This document shows positions 52,485 to 61,121 of a DNA stretch of 64,000 nucleotides, in pieces (the stretch's first letter is position 1; every line of letters begins with the position of its first letter). A program made the position numbers and the translations under genes. This stretch comes from Candidatus Desulfofervidaceae bacterium (GTDB lineage Bacteria; Desulfobacterota; Desulfofervidia; Desulfofervidales; Desulfofervidaceae), in NCBI GenBank assembly GCA_027038965.1, contig JALWFG010000016.1:124001-188000 (forward strand). Reading direction: 5' to 3'. The notes below the pieces were generated by a model. That model was not told the DNA's origin. It ran no database searches and was given only the letters and a program-made list of their open reading frames with translations.

Positions 52485-52709
52485 AGCTATTCCCTCCTTT
52501 CTGAAACCCGGTCTTAAAGATACCACAGCCACTCCAAGAGGACAAGAAAAATGTTGATAGGTAAGAAACGTTAACTATAAGCTTGATTTTATGTTTCATC
52601 AAGCAGGGTTTCGAGGTTCAGAACTGCAATAAGTTTTAAGTGTTAAATGAAAAGGCCTTTCCTGCTCACCCACTTGGGCTATTCAACCAATTAAATTTCT
52701 TAGACCATT

Positions 52710-54767
52710 CTATTTTTCAATGAATTTGGTACACTCTGAAGGGATTTCATGAACAAACGAGGAAATATTATAGCCCTGTGAATGGCGGGACTCGGCATGA
52801 GTGATAAAAAGAAACCTCTTTGCCCTGGTCATGGCTACGTAAAAAAGCCGCCTTTCTTCCTCAAATTCAGAGCTATTTTCAAGAGCATGGCGGGAGGGAA
52901 AGATCCCTTGGTCTGCTCCCAACAAAAAGACGGTCTCCCATTCCAGGCCCTTTGCCTTATGGATGGTCAGCAACTGCACGGCATTTTTTTCGTTTATCCC
53001 TGTAGTTTTATCTGCCAAAAGGGCGATTTCATCTAAAAACTCATCCATAGTGCTGTAGGCATTGGCAAAGGCCATAAATTCATGTATGTTGCGTAGTCTC
53101 TCTTGAAGTTGTTTAGGATCTTCCGAAATTTTCTTTAGGAATTCATTCCAGATGCCTTCATATGTAGAAAGAAGCGAGTGAATACTGTCTTGAGGAATGG
53201 GGTGTGCTTTTATCTTTTTCATGCCTTGAAGGAGGACTTCAAGGGTTGTCTTTTGCTGCCTAGTGAGGAGGGTTGTTCCTTTTTTAGGGAAGGAAATCAA
53301 TTCTTCCAATGTTCCCAAAATGTCTTTTCCTTCCTCCAAAAAAGGCCTTATTTTTTCTAATCCCTTTTTGCCAAAACCCTTAAAAAATCGTTCGCTTAAG
53401 AGCTGAATTAAGGCCAAGCGGTCGTTTTGGAAGGTAGAACGCAAAAACAAGATAATAATTTTAACTTCCTGCCTTCTAAAGAAAAAGGTGTCGCCTACAA
53501 CTATTACTGGGATACCTGCCTTGAGAAGTTCATGTTGAAGGGTATAAGAGATATAAGCGCTTCTGTAAAGAACGGCGATATCCTTGTATTTTAACCCCTT
53601 TGATGATAACTCTTTAACTTTTTGAGAGATGAATTCTGCCTCTTCATATTCGTGGTCAAAGGTTACTATAATAATTGGCTGTCTAATTTGATTGTAGGCA
53701 TAGAGGCCCTTGTGGACTTGATGGGGATTGTTTTGAATAAGCCTGCTTGAGGCCTCCACAATGGTTTGGGTAGATCTGAAATTGCAACCAAGGACAATTA
53801 TCCTAGCCTTGTAATTTTGCTTAAAATTTAAAAAGTTTTTAATTTCTGCCCCTCTAAAGCCATAAATGCTCTGATAATCATCCCCTACAACGGTAATATT
53901 TCTCCCCGTGCTTAATAGCCTTAAAATCCTTTCCTGAGCTGGATTTATATCCTGATATTCATCTACCAAGATGTATTGAAAATAACCTTGAAGCCTTTCT
54001 TTGATCTGTTTTCTATTTTCCAACAGTTCTATAACTTTTATGAGAAGATCGTCAAAGTCAAGATAACCATATTGTGTTTTTATCTTTTCGTATTGAGAAA
54101 AAAGCCTTTCTGGGGTTATAGTCGTAAAGCGAAAATTTGGAATATGAAAATTGAGCTCTTGTTTGTTTATGAAGGATTGGAAATATTTATTTTTGAGGTT
54201 GGATATGAACATCTTGGCTTGCCTTCTGGATTTGGCTTGGTTAAACTCTGATGAAATTTCTTTTAAGATTAAATCTTGCTCATTTTCAGTAGCAATTTGA
54301 AAACGGGAATTAAGTCCTATTTGCGATCCATAGCTTCTAAGGATACGCACGCCTGCCGAGTGGAATGTCCTTATCCAACTAGGAGTAAGACCAATTAAGT
54401 CCTTAACCCGCTCCTGCATCTCTCGAGCGGCCTTGTTTGTAAAAGTGACGGCCAAGATGCGATCTGCTGACATGCCGCAGCTAATCAAATAGGCAATCTT
54501 GAAGGTGATTACCCTTGTCTTGCCCGAGCCTGCCCCGGCAGCAATCAAAAGAGGGCCTTGAGTATAAGTAATGGCTTCAAACTGTTCTTTAGTGGTATTT
54601 TCTTTTAACCATAACAAAAAATCTGAGTTATAGGTATTTTTTAGCAACAATAACTTCCTCTGCCTCCAAATTTGGTTATTTCTTTGAAAGATTTTGCCTT
54701 TCTTGGCAAGATATTCCCCAAGCCCTGTTGTGTAAGCACACAGTAGCATAAGATTATTTGGTGTCAA
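52710..54767 (-). CDS. UvrD/PcrA/Rep-family superfamily 1 DNA helicase
   Basis: Up to 685 residues. Motif Ia region AAGAGSGKTRVITFKIAYL (Walker A, about 71-90), VDEYQDINPAQERIL (motif II), VVGDDYQSIYGFRGAEI (motif III), LLTIHKAKGLEWETVFLLG (motif V) and RRLFYVAMTRAKRFLF (motif VI). ATP-dependent 3'-5' DNA unwinding. The N-terminus is uncertain: the first frame opens with a TTG, next Met is residue 7, and a TTG at 54650 with AGAGGAAG upstream would give a family-like start about 18 residues before TTKEQFEAI. Exact subfamily not resolved. Confidence 0.9.
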   Translation of the reverse strand: MTPNNLMLLCAYTTGLGEYLAKKGKIFQRNNQIWRQRKLLLLKNTYNSDFLLWLKENTTKEQFEAITYTQGPLLIAAGAGSGKTRVITFKIAYLISCGMSADRILAVTFTNKAAREMQERVKDLIGLTPSWIRTFHSAGVRILRSYGSQIGLNSRFQIATENEQDLILKEISSEFNQAKSRRQAKMFISNLKNKYFQSFINKQELNFHIPNFRFTTITPERLFSQYEKIKTQYGYLDFDDLLIKVIELLENRKQIKERLQGYFQYILVDEYQDINPAQERILRLLSTGRNITVVGDDYQSIYGFRGAEIKNFLNFKQNYKARIIVLGCNFRSTQTIVEASSRLIQNNPHQVHKGLYAYNQIRQPIIIVTFDHEYEEAEFISQKVKELSSKGLKYKDIAVLYRSAYISYTLQHELLKAGIPVIVVGDTFFFRRQEVKIIILFLRSTFQNDRLALIQLLSERFFKGFGKKGLEKIRPFLEEGKDILGTLEELISFPKKGTTLLTRQQKTTLEVLLQGMKKIKAHPIPQDSIHSLLSTYEGIWNEFLKKISEDPKQLQERLRNIHEFMAFANAYSTMDEFLDEIALLADKTTGINEKNAVQLLTIHKAKGLEWETVFLLGADQGIFPSRHALENSSEFEEERRLFYVAMTRAKRFLFITHAESRHSQGYNISSFVHEIPSECTKFIEK

Positions 54768-54860
54768 TGCGGGAGCAGAACAATCTATTTAAGCCGTTAT
54801 TTTTATTGACAAAATCCTTTTAACCAGGTAGCCTTTTGTTAAATAGATTTTTAAGGAGCC

Positions 54861-55301
54861 ATGATGGGAAATTTAAATAAACGAGTTTTAAAAAACAGAC
54901 TTGCTTGGATTAAAAAATGGTTGCAGGAACTAGAAGGGCTTCCCTTAGACAATAAGGATGTTTTTATGGCCAATAAGCGTTTTGTCCAGATGGCAGATTT
55001 GGCATTAAGGCGGTCTGCTGAGGCCTTGGTAGAATTGGGGGCCTATATTTTAAAGGAAGCTTTTGATACTCCAGTTACCAAATTTCAAGAAATACCCAAG
55101 GCACTGGTATTGAGAAAAGTCATGCTTGAACCCGAGGCCCAGCTTTTAGAAAAGGTCATTCAGTATTGTGAGCAAATAGAGCAGGGAGTGCTTCCTTCAC
55201 CCGAAGAGGTTTATCAAACTTGCAAAGATAAACTGGTTTATTTTTCAAACCTTTATTTGGCCTATGAGCAGTGGGCAAATTCCTTTTTGGCAGAGGAATA
55301 A
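54861..55301 (+). CDS. Small helical protein, possibly HepT/DUF86-like
   Basis: 146 residues, all helical in appearance, with no signal or membrane segment. The region FVQMADLALRRSAEALVELGAYILKEAFDT resembles the core helix pair of HepT-type HEPN proteins (broken here at about residues 34-63), but the R-x4-6-H-x-Y RNase motif is not visible and no MNT nucleotidyltransferase antitoxin gene adjoins. Good ribosome-binding site (AAGGAG) and a TTGACA at 54806-54811 upstream. I do not assign a function. Confidence 0.55.
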   Translation: MMGNLNKRVLKNRLAWIKKWLQELEGLPLDNKDVFMANKRFVQMADLALRRSAEALVELGAYILKEAFDTPVTKFQEIPKALVLRKVMLEPEAQLLEKVIQYCEQIEQGVLPSPEEVYQTCKDKLVYFSNLYLAYEQWANSFLAEE

Positions 55302-55342
55302 CCGTTTTTTAGGGTCGTATAACCTAATAGGGGTTCATTCTT

Positions 55343-56011
55343 CTAAATATCTTTTAATACACATTTGTGGCATTGGGGCTTGGGGCGACAATAATTTTTC
55401 CCCAAGGCTACAATTAAGGCATGGTATTCATTAAAGAGGGATATGTCTTCGGGCAGATGTTCCATAAAAAAGAGCCTTATTTGTTCATAATCGTCTTCTT
55501 CAGAGATGAGGCCATGTCTTGTAAAAATGCGTTTTGTATAGGTATCTACCACAAAAGTGGGTTTATTGCCTGCATAAAGGAGGATGCTATCTGCCGTTTC
55601 AGGCCCAATTCCTGGCACTCCAAGTAGCTTTTGACGTAAAGCTTCCGTCTCTTCCTCAAACATCCTTTCTAAAGAACCGTTATATTTTTCACACAAAAAG
55701 GCCAAAAAATTTTTAAGTCTTTTCGCCTTAAGATTAAAAAAACCCGCTGGCCGAATCAGTTCTGCCAGAGCGGATAAAGGCAAACTATACAATTGCCAAG
55801 GATCTAGTAAATTGGCCTTTTTAAGATTGGCTATGGCCTTTTCTACGTTTTTCCAGGCGGTATTTTGAGTCAAAATGGCACCTACCGCGATTTCAAACGG
55901 TGTTTCCCCAGGCCACCAGTGCTGGGGGCCAAAGTGGTTATATAGCAACTCATAAATCTCAAACAGCTTTTGACCTATAGGAGTGATTATTTGTTTTCTT
56001 AAAGCTTCCAT
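55343..56011 (-). CDS. HhH-GPD DNA glycosylase, MagIII-like (endonuclease III-related)
   Basis: 222 residues. HhH motif LGVPGIGPETADSILLYAG (about residues 128-146) and the catalytic aspartate in FVVDTYTKRIF (about 153). The lysine that makes endonuclease III a bifunctional lyase is replaced by Glu (GPETA), as in 3-methyladenine glycosylase MagIII. FEIAVGAILTQNTAWKNVEKA fits that branch. The C-terminal cluster has only CRPKPQCHKC; the stop codon arrives where the fourth cysteine would stand, so the [4Fe-4S] site looks incomplete. Confidence 0.85.
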   Translation of the reverse strand: MEALRKQIITPIGQKLFEIYELLYNHFGPQHWWPGETPFEIAVGAILTQNTAWKNVEKAIANLKKANLLDPWQLYSLPLSALAELIRPAGFFNLKAKRLKNFLAFLCEKYNGSLERMFEEETEALRQKLLGVPGIGPETADSILLYAGNKPTFVVDTYTKRIFTRHGLISEEDDYEQIRLFFMEHLPEDISLFNEYHALIVALGKNYCRPKPQCHKCVLKDI

Positions 56012-56062
56012 TGTTTTAAGATAATCCAGAACTACTTTGAACGTTTAATTTAAGGCTATCTT

Positions 56063-57457
56063 TTATTCCTTTATCTTCTCTAGTATTCTTTCAAATCTTT
56101 TAGTGACTTTTTCCTTGCCCAAAACGGTCATTACTTCAAAAAGCCCTGGGCTTACTGTTCGACCAGTTAAAGTAACTCTAATGGCCTGAGCAAAATTTCT
56201 CGGTTTTAAAGCATATTTTTCTACAATCCTTTTAAAGGCTTGCTCCAATTGGGCTTCATCAAGGGCAGACATGCCTTTAATGGTATGCAACATTTCTTTT
56301 AAGGCCGGTTTTATCTGAGGGACCAAAAACTTCTGAACGGCCTTGGAATCATATATTGGTTCTTCAAGAAAGTAAAAATCGGCCATTTCAGCCATTTCTA
56401 GGAGGGTCTTGGCCCTTGTTTTTAAGGTTTGAATCACCTTAATGATGTAATCGGTGGAAGTAGAAGGGTAACCCTTTCTTTCCAAAAATGGTTTGAGTAA
56501 CTCGGCTAGTTTTTCATTAGGTGTTTGTTTAATGTAATGGGCATTTAACCAAAGTAATTTTTCTTGGTTAAAAACCGCGGCTGATTTCCCAATCCGACTA
56601 ATGTCAAATTTCTCAATTAGCTCTTGAAGACTAAAGATTTCTTGATCTCCGTAAGACCAGCCCAATCTGGCTAGAAAGTTTATCAGGGCTTCTGGTAAAA
56701 AACCCATTTCCCTGTACTCAAGTACCGAAGCCGCCCCATGCCGTTTACTTAGTTTGGTTTTATCCGGTCCTAAAATCATGGGAACGTGAGCAAATGCTGG
56801 GGGGGCATAACCCAAAGCCTCATAAAGTTGAATCTGTTTGGGGGTATTGTTGATATGGTCATCACCTCTAATTACATGGGTTATTCCCATGGTGGCATCG
56901 TCTACCACTACCACAAAGTTGTATGTAGGAGTGCCATCGCTCCGCTGAATAATCCAGTCATCCAGTTCAGAGTTGTTGAAGATTATCGGTCCATGAATCA
57001 GGTCATTAACCGCTGTTTCCCCTACCAAATTGCTTTTGAAACGGATTACTGCTCCAGGTTTAGGGGGTAAGTTTCTGTTGCGGCAGGTGCCATCATAACG
57101 AGGCTTTTGGCCCTTAGCCATTGCCTCTTTTCTCTTTTTTTCTAGTTCTTCTGGAGTGCAATAACAATAATAGGCTTTGCCTTCGGCAAGAAGCCTTTCA
57201 ATATGCCTTTTGTAAATCTCCATTCTCTGAGATTGATAATAGGGCCCTTCGTCCCAATGAAGTCCAAGCCATTTAAGTCCTTCAATGATACCTTCTACAT
57301 ATTCTTGCTTTGAGCGTAGCCGATCAGTATCTTCAATTCTTAAGATGAACTTGCCATGATAATGTCTAGCAAAAAGCCAATTAAAAAGGGCGGTTCTGGC
57401 CCCTCCGACATGCAAGTGTCCTGTTGGACTTGGCGGGAAGCGAGTAATTACTTTCAT
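56063..57457 (-). CDS. gltX: Glutamyl-tRNA synthetase
   Basis: 464 residues from the ATG at 57457; an in-frame TTG at 57478 precedes but sits in the ribosome-binding region (AAAGGAG). Class I aaRS with the HIGH-type motif [20 protein letters not shown] (about 8-27) and KLSKRH (KMSKS equivalent, about 237-242). [20 protein letters not shown] is also typical. Charges tRNA-Glu. It follows the two-component genes on the same strand by 17 bases. Confidence 0.96.
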   Translation of the reverse strand: MKVITRFPPSPTGHLHVGGARTALFNWLFARHYHGKFILRIEDTDRLRSKQEYVEGIIEGLKWLGLHWDEGPYYQSQRMEIYKRHIERLLAEGKAYYCYCTPEELEKKRKEAMAKGQKPRYDGTCRNRNLPPKPGAVIRFKSNLVGETAVNDLIHGPIIFNNSELDDWIIQRSDGTPTYNFVVVVDDATMGITHVIRGDDHINNTPKQIQLYEALGYAPPAFAHVPMILGPDKTKLSKRHGAASVLEYREMGFLPEALINFLARLGWSYGDQEIFSLQELIEKFDISRIGKSAAVFNQEKLLWLNAHYIKQTPNEKLAELLKPFLERKGYPSTSTDYIIKVIQTLKTRAKTLLEMAEMADFYFLEEPIYDSKAVQKFLVPQIKPALKEMLHTIKGMSALDEAQLEQAFKRIVEKYALKPRNFAQAIRVTLTGRTVSPGLFEVMTVLGKEKVTKRFERILEKIKE

Positions 57458-57474
57458 AAGTGATGTAACTCCTT

Positions 57475-57837
57475 TCAATCACTAAGGGCTTCTTTAACAG
57501 ATTTTTTTAGCTCTTCTATTTTTATAGGTTTTGGGAAAAAGTCAAACACACGTTCTCTTAAGGCCTCAATGGCGGTGTCCAAAGTAGCATAGGCCGTAAT
57601 CATGATAACTTTTGTTCCTGGGTAAAGGTGGTTGACTCTCCTTAATATTTCCATTCCATCTATGTCTTCCATCTTCAAATCCGTGATTACCAGATCAAAC
57701 TTTTTCTCTTTTATCCTTTCTAAAGCCTTTTTGCTGTCTGTAAACGTTTCTACATCATAACCCTCTTTACTTAAAACCATTTTGGTCATTTTACAAACAA
57801 CTTCTTCATCATCTATTACAATAATACTTTTAGCCAT
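57475..57837 (-). CDS. Single-domain response regulator
   Basis: 120 residues, a receiver domain only. Acidic pair IDDEE (about 8-12), phospho-acceptor Asp in LVITDLKM (about 53), switch Thr in MITAYAT and Lys in FFPKPIKI (about 104). No output domain, so it probably acts through protein-protein contact or as a phosphorelay link. Overlaps the histidine kinase stop by eight bases, its obvious partner. Confidence 0.93.
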   Translation of the reverse strand: MAKSIIVIDDEEVVCKMTKMVLSKEGYDVETFTDSKKALERIKEKKFDLVITDLKMEDIDGMEILRRVNHLYPGTKVIMITAYATLDTAIEALRERVFDFFPKPIKIEELKKSVKEALSD

Positions 57838-59263
57838 TTGCCCCCTCCTTATTTTCCTGATAAGCAGGTAACTCTATCGTAAAAGTTGTTCCTTTTCCCA
57901 CTTCGGTTTCTACAGATATCTTTCCATTGTGCTGTTTTATGATACCATAACTGACAGATAATCCCAAACCCGTCCCTTTAGTGCCTTTGGTGGTAAAGAA
58001 AGGATCAAAGATGTGAGGCAGAATCTCAGGTTTAATACCGCTACCTGTATCTTTTACTCTTATGACTACCTTATCTTTTAACTCTGGGCTGTAAACATCA
58101 ACAAAAAGGTCTCCTCCACCAGACATGGCATGAATGGCATTGGTAAAAAGGTTAATCAACACCTGCTGAATTTGATTCTCATCGACGTATATTGAAGGCA
58201 ACTTTGGTGCAAATGTTTTATGAAGCCTTATTTTAGATACTCGCAATTGATTTTCTACCAAAGAAATGCTTTTTTCTACAATTTCTTTCGGATTACACAC
58301 CTTGAATTCTGGTTTTTTCTGACGGGCAAAATCCAGCAGATTACGGACAATCTTTCTAATTCTCTCTGTTTGGATTTGGATATCTTTCATAAACTGTTTT
58401 TTTTCCTCGTCGCTCAAACTGTCAAAATAAGAGAGGTATCCTTCTGCCAACATAGAGATATTGTTCAATGGGTTTCCTAATTCATGGGCTACACCTGAGA
58501 TAAGAACTCCTAAGGAAGCTAACTTTTTTGCTTGGAGGAGCTGTTCTTCCCGTTTTTCTAATTCTTGGGCCATTTTTGCAATGGCATTGATGACAAGCCC
58601 GATTTCATCTTCAGGCTCTGATTCTTGGACAGCCACCTCGTGAAACTGCCCTTTAGCAACTGTATGAGTTAAGGATTCCATTTTTGCCAATTTTTTGGCA
58701 AGCAAGGTGGAAAAATAGTGCCATCTAAATAATTGTGAAAAAAAGATTCCCAAAATGGACAAAATTAACATAACTGTGCTTTGGTGGATAATTTCATTTA
58801 TCTTACGGTGTTCGCTTTTAATCAAGTGTGTAGAAAGCTGAGTCAAATTATGTCCCAGATCCCTTAGATAAGATGCAAATTCAGGACTGGCTGCGGGTTT
58901 TTTGATGTTTTGGATAGTAGCAAGGTATTTATCCAGCGTTTGAATAAGAGAATTATATGTATCTTTACCCAAAACAGAAGTGAGTTTCTCTTGAGAGCGC
59001 TTTAAGGTTCGGTAAGCAATGCTTCCTTTATGGTAGGCTTCTGTTAAGGCATCTGGGTCATGATATAAAAAATAATTCTTTTCTGCCTTTCTCATTTCTA
59101 AAAAAGAAATGTTGATGTCATCAAATTCCTCAATAAAGCGAAGCTTAGACAAGACGGTTTTGAATGTCAAAAATATAAAGACTGAAATGGCAGCGATAAG
59201 GGTTGCTTCTATAAATATAGCAACATTAATCTTTTGTCTAATGGAGAGTTTTCTTCTATTCAT
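57830..59263 (-). CDS. Membrane-bound sensor histidine kinase
   Basis: 477 residues from the ATG at 59263 (ATGAATAG, overlapping the stop of the upstream gene). Two membrane helices (about residues 14-36 and 175-192) enclose a helical periplasmic sensor of about 140 residues. A HAMP-like region follows (about 195-250), then HisKA with the phospho-His in GVAHELGNPLNNISML (about 262) and HATPase motifs NLFTNAIHAMSGGG, DTGSGI and GTGLGLSVSYGI. It signals to the receiver protein encoded next. The stimulus is unknown. Confidence 0.93.
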   Translation of the reverse strand: MNRRKLSIRQKINVAIFIEATLIAAISVFIFLTFKTVLSKLRFIEEFDDINISFLEMRKAEKNYFLYHDPDALTEAYHKGSIAYRTLKRSQEKLTSVLGKDTYNSLIQTLDKYLATIQNIKKPAASPEFASYLRDLGHNLTQLSTHLIKSEHRKINEIIHQSTVMLILSILGIFFSQLFRWHYFSTLLAKKLAKMESLTHTVAKGQFHEVAVQESEPEDEIGLVINAIAKMAQELEKREEQLLQAKKLASLGVLISGVAHELGNPLNNISMLAEGYLSYFDSLSDEEKKQFMKDIQIQTERIRKIVRNLLDFARQKKPEFKVCNPKEIVEKSISLVENQLRVSKIRLHKTFAPKLPSIYVDENQIQQVLINLFTNAIHAMSGGGDLFVDVYSPELKDKVVIRVKDTGSGIKPEILPHIFDPFFTTKGTKGTGLGLSVSYGIIKQHNGKISVETEVGKGTTFTIELPAYQENKEGANG

Positions 59264-60062
59264 TATTTTGTTTTTTGCCTTTTTTGAAGGAACCAAACCT
59301 CAAAAGTTGTTTAATTTCATTTTCTCTTTTGTCTAAGGCCTCATAGGTCAAATCTGCCTCCAGTTGTCTCAAAATTTTTCTCTCATGAAAAAGGGTATCT
59401 TTAAACATATGGGCAGCTACCCCTATTACAGAGGCTCCAAGGAGAATAATTCCAAAATCTAAAATAGTCCACCATCCCCAACCAAAATAGCGGATAAAGC
59501 CGCATCCTAAGGCAATAAACCCTACACCAGTTCTTAAATAAGAAAGCTCTGTCCGAATTTTGGCCATAATGGTGCGGTATTGAGCAAAATTGGTTCGTTT
59601 GCGTGCCAAGTCCGTTCTTCCACCCGCCAAACGGGTCCTAATTTCAGCAAGCTTGGTGCGCATTTCAGCCCATTCAGTTCGCTTGTTGGCCAAGTCTGTC
59701 CGTTCTTTGGCAAGATCAGTTCGTTGGCTAGATAGCTCTGTTCTTTTATTGGCCAAATTGGTTCTTTGATTAGCCAGTTCAGTTCGTTTGTTAGCCAGCT
59801 CAGTTCGTTTATTTGCTAGCTCTGTTCTCTTATTGGCCAGCTCAGTTCGTTTATTGGCCAATTCCGTTCTCTTATTAGCCAGTTCGGTTCTGCCCTTGGC
59901 CAACTTTGTCCGGTCTTCGGCTAATTTGGTTCGATATTGAGCCAGCTTGGTCCGATCTTCAGCCAGGGCCTTTCTTTTTTCGGCCCACTCTTCCATTATC
60001 TTGATAAATTCTTCATGAAAAATTTCTGAGGCTTTCTTTTCTTCGTGGTTATCATTGTTCAT
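59256..60062 (-). CDS. RT-heptad coiled-coil protein with DUF202-like membrane domain
   Basis: 268 residues from the ATG at 60062 (GGGAG seven bases upstream; an ATG at 60068 is the alternative). Residues about 30-183 are 21 uninterrupted 7-residue repeats of the type L-A-x-x-R-T-x (NKRTELA being commonest). Then follow two hydrophobic segments (GVGFIALGCGFIRYF and ILDFGIILLGASVIGVAAHMF, about 181-226) and a 40-residue charged tail. The RT motif plus the two helices recall DUF202 proteins, where RT-motif repeats occur only a few times. It overlaps the histidine kinase start, so it is probably co-made with and may modulate that kinase; this is inference. Confidence 0.8.
   Translation of the reverse strand: MNNDNHEEKKASEIFHEEFIKIMEEWAEKRKALAEDRTKLAQYRTKLAEDRTKLAKGRTELANKRTELANKRTELANKRTELANKRTELANKRTELANQRTNLANKRTELSSQRTDLAKERTDLANKRTEWAEMRTKLAEIRTRLAGGRTDLARKRTNFAQYRTIMAKIRTELSYLRTGVGFIALGCGFIRYFGWGWWTILDFGIILLGASVIGVAAHMFKDTLFHERKILRQLEADLTYEALDKRENEIKQLLRFGSFKKGKKQNNE
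59514..59975 (-). repeat. Tandem 21-bp coding repeats (LAxxRTx heptads)
   Basis: About 22 units of 21 bases encode the RT heptads. The centre (about 59740-59880) is nearly identical in protein but varies at synonymous positions (ACT/ACA/ACC, AAC/AAT), so the repeat is old and held by selection on the protein rather than freshly expanded DNA. Confidence 0.9.
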
Positions 60063-60068
60063 GACCAT

Positions 60069-60413
60069 TCTCCCTTTTTATCTTGCTAACAATTTAAAAG
60101 AAAGCGTTAACTTAAAACGGAGCCATTATACCTTTTTTTGCTGAAAAATCAAGGTTTTTATGTTATTTTCTAAAAAAATGAGAAAAATCTTTTCAAATTG
60201 CTTACAGGTTTATTCTACTTTGTTTTGTTTTAGCAAAAAGGAATTGATGCCTTAACAAGGCAAGGCCTGTGGGTGAGTAGCCCAATAGCCAAATTTATGC
60301 TTCGACTGAAGCAGTAATATTTTTAAGCCTAATCGCAGATTTAGGGTCTTGACATAATGAAACTGATCATTTAAGTCTTGATTTGTTTTATCAACTTTAA
60401 AAGGGTAAAAAAG
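60069..60413. other. Intergenic region, 345 bp, no gene seen
   Basis: Divergent promoters must lie here. Two small perfect hairpins: TGCCTT-AAC-AAGGCA (60248-60262) and TGCTTC-GACT-GAAGCA (60298-60313). GTGGGTGAG at 60269-60277 is the reverse complement of a motif also present at 8185 and 52665. A TTGACA at 60349-60354 has no convincing -10. No ORF with coding character. Confidence 0.5.
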
Positions 60414-60896
60414 ATGAAAAGGAAAGTTGTTTCGCCTTTGGCCCGGGCCTGGGGGATTTTAGTCTTTATTGCTGGATTTATTAATCAGGTCTTGATTTAT
60501 TTTCAAAGGGCTAGATTTACTTCTTTAATCTTTTTCATTACAACAGCCGTAGGTTTTGGGTATACGCTTATTAAACTAACCGGATGGTTTAAGGGTGAAG
60601 AGAGACTAGAGGAAAAACAGATTCTGGCGGTATGGTTGTTGGTTTTGTTGAGTGCACCTCTTTGGATTGGTTTGTTTGGTTTATATCAAACTGTCCAAAT
60701 AGTTCGAGCTTGGATGTTTTTTATAGCCTTAGGGTTGTGTCTCTCAAGCATTGTGCGTCAAATAAAATTGGATTTCTTATGGGCAATTTTACCATCTACT
60801 GGCATTTTTTTATCATTTATTTTCCCTGCATATAATTTTGCAATTATGGGTATTTCTATTGGATGGGCTTTGATATTTTATTCGTTTTGCTTTTAG
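60414..60896 (+). CDS. Small membrane protein of unknown function
   Basis: 160 residues from the ATG at 60414 (AAAGGG upstream). About five hydrophobic segments (roughly residues 10-26, 32-52, 72-94, 98-116, 122-156) and a charged loop GEERLEEKQI (about 62-71). No motif recognised and no partner gene nearby; mutL follows after 225 bases. Confidence 0.6.
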   Translation: MKRKVVSPLARAWGILVFIAGFINQVLIYFQRARFTSLIFFITTAVGFGYTLIKLTGWFKGEERLEEKQILAVWLLVLLSAPLWIGLFGLYQTVQIVRAWMFFIALGLCLSSIVRQIKLDFLWAILPSTGIFLSFIFPAYNFAIMGISIGWALIFYSFCF

Positions 60897-61121
60897 AGGG
60901 AAAACAATGGTCTTTGATTTTTTATCTACCTCTCCTTATCCATTTGAAGTGAAGTAGTTCTCAAGTTCCGCAATTTTCTTGTTAAATTGGTTTTGGATTA
61001 GGGGTTTTAAAGGTCTTGCTAAAGTGTCAAAAACAGGTAAGAATACCTTATGCTCTGCCCTACAAATAAGACCGTTGAGTTTAAAGTAGAAATGTAACTT
61101 ATGGATCTTAGGACTAAATCC

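Noticed and set aside
52581-52604. Hairpin GCTTGAT...ATCAAGC upstream of gpmI as a terminator
   Set aside because: Seven pairs with a ten-base loop and no T-run on either strand; too weak to call.
59740-59880. The 21-base repeats as a non-coding minisatellite or CRISPR-like array
   Set aside because: The frame is open throughout, differences are mostly synonymous and the repeats encode a regular heptad; a coding coiled coil explains them.
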